From: Gonapodya sp. JEL0774
Taxonomy: Eukaryota; Monoblepharomycota; Monoblepharidomycetes; Monoblepharidales; Gonapodyaceae
Direction: 5' to 3'
Assembly (NCBI GenBank): GCA_027604505.1
Contig: JADIIX010000015.1
Location: 124,001-188,000, forward strand
DNA: 64,000 nt
Part shown: positions 60,191 through 64,000 of the stretch, one piece after another
Layout of the letters: the number at the start of each line of letters is the position of its first letter
Position numbering within the stretch: the stretch's first letter is position 1
The notes under the pieces: generated by a model
What the model was told of the DNA's origin: nothing
What the model saw: only the letters and a program-made list of their open reading frames with translations
The model's database searches: none
Position numbers and translations under genes: made by a program

Positions 60191-62750
60191 ATGTCATGGG
60201 CGAAACGAGCGGCTGAGTTGCGAGAGCGGGCAGCCGAAGTAGGAAGCTATGCGCTGGAACACGGAGGGAAAATCGCTACTGTTGCCAAGGAGAAGGCAAT
60301 TGTGTACGGCCAAGTTGCGGGAGAAAACCTTGCCCATGCTGCAAAAGAGACGAAGGACGCTGCCGAAAGAGCGCAGGAGAAATGGAAAAGAGAGCGCGAA
60401 GAGCGTGAACGTGAGAAAGGTGAACGGAATCTCGTGACACGCACACTGCGACATCGTGTTGGGCTGTCGCTGACTTCTTTCTATTCGGCGAATCCGCTGT
60501 CATTTGCCTACCCCGTGGCTTCAACGTGATTGCGTACGACGAAGAACAATCCGAAAAACCCAAGTTCGCCGGTATGATTTTCGGGGTTCCCTTGCAGATG
60601 GCGATCGACAACTCGAGGCTGTCGCCAGAAGTTGATCTTCCAGCACTAGTCGTTCGATGTTTGCAGTTTATTGAAGATAACGGTGAGGAGCAACGTTTTC
60701 CTTTGCAAGTGCCCCTCCACCAACAAGCTCCTGGACTCCACCAGCACTTTCGGAGCAAGGACTTTACCGTATATCCGCGTCACAGTCAGCAGTTCAGCGG
60801 CTAAAGGCAGCCTTTGATGATGGCAACGACGTGGATATAAATGCAATGACGGACATCGTGGATCCCCACACTGTCGCTGGCTGCCTCAAATTGTACATTC
60901 GTGAACGTTCGTACCGAAATTGTCTTCAGTAACGTCTTAAACTCCCTGACACTTTGGTCCCTTGGTCCTTCACGGTCCACTCTAAATCATTCCCACTGTC
61001 AGTGCCCGAACCTCTGATTCCAGCAACACAAGCGAAGGCATTAAACTCTGTTAAGCCCAATTCCCCTACCCTGAATGCAGAACTCATATCTGCATTTTCA
61101 AAGCTCCCTCGTGCCAATCTTTCGCTCATATCCCATCTCCTGCTGCACCTTCAGAAGGTGACATTCAATGCAGAAGAAAACAAAATGCCTCCAAGTAACC
61201 TGGCAATAGTTTTTGGTGTGACTCTGGCAGTGGACGCCAACCTGCTTGCTGCCATCATATGCAACGCTTCTGATGTCGTGGGTGGATTTGTTGACGTGGG
61301 TGCATTACGTGGTGTGCCGAGAGCAAAACAGAAACCTGCAAAATTGCCTGCTGTTGGGTCGGAATCAAGGGACTTTAAGGATAGAGCGCGAAGAGGAATG
61401 AGTGACTACGAAGGTCTACGGAAGAAGAAATCGACGAGCCCCTCGCCCGGAACTCGCGCAGCTCGTCGAACAGTATCCGGTAGTGGATATTCTTTCTCTG
61501 GCGCCACTGGCTACAGTTCTTTAGATGACACAGAATCAGAGAATCCATTTTTTAGCAGCACTCTAGAGGATGATGCGGAGGAAATGGGATGGAATGAAGG
61601 AACAGCAGCAAACAAGCCTGGGCAATCTTCTGTGCCACTTCCGAATGGCCCACGGCCTGCACTCCCCCCACGAACATCTCAACCATCTAATTTATTATCT
61701 CAATCAGTTCATGACAACTCTTTCACATCAGGGAGCTCAATTGTTGCCAAAGCGCCAGATGTCATTGCATCGGTCGAGCGGAAGGACGGCAATTCCTCAA
61801 CCATCTCACTCACACAAACTCAGGTTCTCACGTCAGCAGGTCTCGCTGCAGGGTTGAATCGTGGTCTTGGACCCGGGGGAGGTCGCGAGAGGAATCGGTC
61901 TGGTGAACCAATCGGTAGACCATTGTCAGACGATCCGTTTGCTGAAGACGGCGACTCTCAAAGTTACCTGCCGGGATCTGTTCCAGCAAAGGAACCGACC
62001 ACCGCATCTACCTCGGATGAGTCGCTATCTAATCCGTTTGCATCGCAGTCAGGATCCCCAAATCTTCCCAGAGCTAACTCGAACCCTTTTGCGTCAAATG
62101 AATCAATCGGACCAAAATCCTCGCCAAAGATGTCACCGCCACCTACTCGTAATAACGGGCGAGCTCCTTTCGTGGATGATGGCAGTTCTACTCGTGTTCC
62201 CCAGCCAAACGCCTCAGCGGCACCTCTTGGCCCCAGTGCTCGTCGACTTACCTCTAGCGGCTCCGTGAGTGCAGCAGTGTCGAAGTTTGACGCGCGTCCA
62301 TCCTCCTCTTCAACCACAGACGGCAGGCTGAGGTCGTTCGGAGATAATGGGAGTGCAGGGGCAACGGAGCCGCCACTACGGGATGGTGGTCCAGGCACGT
62401 CCGGTGGCCTACCGAGAAGCGGGAGCAACAGTGGTCTTGTCGTAAAGGGTTCCCACAGCTTGGAGGATAAGGAGACAGTCCCCGGATCCAGTGGAACAGG
62501 AGCTCGTCCATCGGCCTCGACAGGGACACTGAGTGGTGGTCGAGTTGGACGCACGCAACCGTTCACGACATCAGTGAAACCAGCTGTGTCGTCAACGAAC
62601 CCGTTTGTTCAGATCGCTCAGGTTACGCCAAAAATCGGTGATGTTGGTGGACAGAATGTCGCCGGAGGAAGTTCAGAGGGGGATGGAATTCGAACATTAC
62701 GCTCAAATCCGTTTTTGATGATGGATGCGGCAGCCCGGGGCAAGAGATAG
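60191..62750 (+). CDS. RhoGAP protein with NPF motifs
   Basis: Start at 60191 (MSWAKRAAELRERAAEVGSY), an amphipathic helical region of about 85 residues (YGQVAGENLAHAAKETKDAA, then basic EREEREREKGER). The RhoGAP domain follows: IFGVPLQMAI, LPALVVRCLQFIED, EQGLYRISASQSAVQRLKAA (arginine finger), FDDGNDVDINAMTDIVDPHT, VAGCLKLYIRE, PEPLIPATQAK, LPRANLSLISHLLLHLQKV, MPPSNLAIVFGVTL. The C-terminal 450 residues are disordered and hold five NPF tripeptides (ENPFF, SNPFAS twice, TNPFVQ, SNPFLM), the ligands of EH domains in endocytic adaptors. Introns near 60459-60525 and 60692-60960 are short. The catalytic arginine is present. Regulation of Cdc42/Rho at endocytic sites is inference. Confidence 0.85.
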
Positions 62751-63443
62751 CAACTATTGCCCAAATTGATATTGCAGTTCGTGTTGGTCTTCGAATTAAT
62801 TGATTGAGTATATATCATACAACATCTGTATTAACCCTATTTATCTGCCGGTTGGAGTGCCTTGACCGGCCCAGTTCTTCAGCGGGAGTCTGATGAAAAG
62901 GAGAGAACACAGCAAAATCGAATAGGAATTGTGTGTTTATGGAAAAGGCGAATGAGATTAAAGTCACAAAAAACTTCGCCGCTGTTGTGAGTCCTCGAGA
63001 CCCTGTTTGGAGCAAAATCTCGAAGGCATCTTGTCAAACCAAGGCAGAATCCCTGAAGAAATGAAATGGACATCTTGTTTCATAGATTCGTGCGACATAC
63101 CTACATTGCCATGTGGTCCATTCACCAAATTTGGAAGAAATGAGATTCTCCGAACATCCCGACGCAGCCCACAAGCAGTGTCCACAGACTCTTTCAATAG
63201 AATACAAAAATAAACAACATGCGCAACAGGTGTTTGAACGTTTCACTGAGCTGTGCGCGCTTCGTTATTTTGAGACAACAAATGAATTGATTGCTCCTGA
63301 ACTGTTCTGAAACTGCGGGGCTCCCGTCGGAACGGTTCCGTCCCGCTCCCCACAGCAAATACAGGTGAAGGGTTCCAGGCCGATTTTTCAGCCAAGATCT
63401 GTTCCCTTTATCTGACTGACTGAGGGTTACCGTCCATGTCTGC
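62751..63443. other. Intergenic region
   Basis: 693 bp between two plus-strand genes. It contains the imperfect palindrome at 63316-63355. No coding sequence is supported. Confidence 0.5.
63316..63355. repeat. Imperfect GC-rich palindrome
   Basis: Arms GCGGGGCTCCCGTCGGAAC and GTTCCGTCCCGCTCCCCAC pair with a few mismatches around a GGAACGGTTCC core. It could form a hairpin in DNA or RNA. It lies about 90 bp upstream of the last gene's ATG. Confidence 0.6.
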
Positions 63444-64000
63444 ATGTCTTCCCCGTTTAATCAAAAGAGCGACAGTCCCGTTCCCCTTGTTGGAAACACC
63501 TCCAGGAGCTCATCTTTACCCTCATATCCGATGGCAGCGGCAGTGGAGTTCCAACCACCATCTCAGCTACCTCCATTTACCGGCAGCTTTCCTCCCCTTT
63601 ACGCGACACCGGTCTCAATGGCAAATTGGAGTGCCGGTGCTTTCCCGCCACCTCCTACATGGGTGAGAACCTGAAATCTCCGATATGCATCCGAGAAAAA
63701 ATCGAATGCAATCAATCTCTTCCAGGTACCTCAATTTCCCATAAGCTCACAACCCCTGCGTGGATTCGAGGTAAGCAAAGCTAATTCGTGAATGCGATCA
63801 CCATCAATCAGACTCGAACTATTTCGAACGCAGCTATCACAACCTGCACCCCAAAACACAATCCACTATCCTATTGTGCTGCCACAACTTCCACAGCTTC
63901 CACAACTTTCGCAGTTTCCGCTGCGTCCGCAGCTTACAACTCCATCCCATTCACTTTCAACCGCTCCATCACTGCCAAAACTGACACAACCACCCCCGCC
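63444..64000 (+). CDS. Pro/Gln-rich protein, 5' part
   Basis: Partial at the window edge. Exons 63444-63662 (MSSPFNQKSDSPVPLVGN, ending PPPPTW), 63726-63770 (VPQFPISSQPLRGFE) and 63834 onward join in phase. The visible 150 residues are rich in Pro, Gln, Leu and Ser, with a PQLPQLPQLSQ-type run. The defining domain, if any, lies beyond the window, so no function is assigned. Three clean GT-AG introns support it as real coding sequence. Confidence 0.6.

Overview
The window is a gene-dense stretch of a fungal nuclear genome. Nearly every gene is split by short introns (mostly about 50-110 bp) with GTGAGT-like donors and pyrimidine-AG acceptors. The housekeeping set is fungal: a fused tryptophan synthase, a SIP5-like protein, a BCS1-like AAA ATPase, Pol III subunit RPC8, a Nup53/Nup35 nucleoporin and clathrin light chain. 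A protein with three doublecortin (DCX) domains points to a zoosporic, flagellated fungus such as a chytrid, since DCX proteins are a microtubule/cilium family not expected in the well-studied non-flagellated yeasts and moulds. That placement is inference. All joins below were read by eye from frame continuity and splice consensus.

Layout. 1-1655 (+): 3' part of tryptophan synthase. 2010-4846 (-): MFS transporter with an unresolved middle. 6068-6148 (-): tRNA-Gly(GCC) with a 10-nt intron. 6964-8045 (-): frameshifted relic of a copper P-type ATPase whose homology stops beside one of two diverged copies of a ~100-bp repeat. 9688-11855 (-): triple-DCX protein. 12128-13313 (-): single-pass membrane protein. 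13595-17314 and 17684-21392 (-): two tandem V-ATPase subunit a genes. 22740-25159 (-): BCS1-like AAA ATPase. 26015-29135 (+): SIP5-like protein. 29644-35314 (-): a huge Ser/Pro/Gly-rich disordered protein. 36432-37748 (+): unrecognised gene. 38881-40186 (+): RPC8.

From 41 kb: NIPA-type transporter with a Cys-rich ectodomain (41017-44884, +), ribose-5-phosphate isomerase (45173-46202, -), clathrin light chain (46754-48205, +), CTP synthase (48566-51574, +), a candidate PP1-docking protein (51912-53308, +), Nup53/Nup35 (53441-54704, -), then a Rho-regulator cluster: a DH-domain gene (55238-56506), a DEP-DH-RhoGAP gene (56895-59946) and a RhoGAP with five NPF motifs (60191-62750), all +. The window ends inside a Pro/Gln-rich gene (63444 onward, +).

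Themes that join neighbours: vacuolar acidification (the V-ATPase pair), Rho signalling with endocytosis (the DH and RhoGAP genes, clathrin light chain), and microtubules/flagellum (DCX). None of the gene order looks like an operon or a mobile island. The most unusual items are the triple-DCX protein, the DEP-DH-RhoGAP combination beside a second DH gene, the NPF-studded RhoGAP, the tandem V-ATPase a genes, and the ATPase relic with its adjacent repeat.
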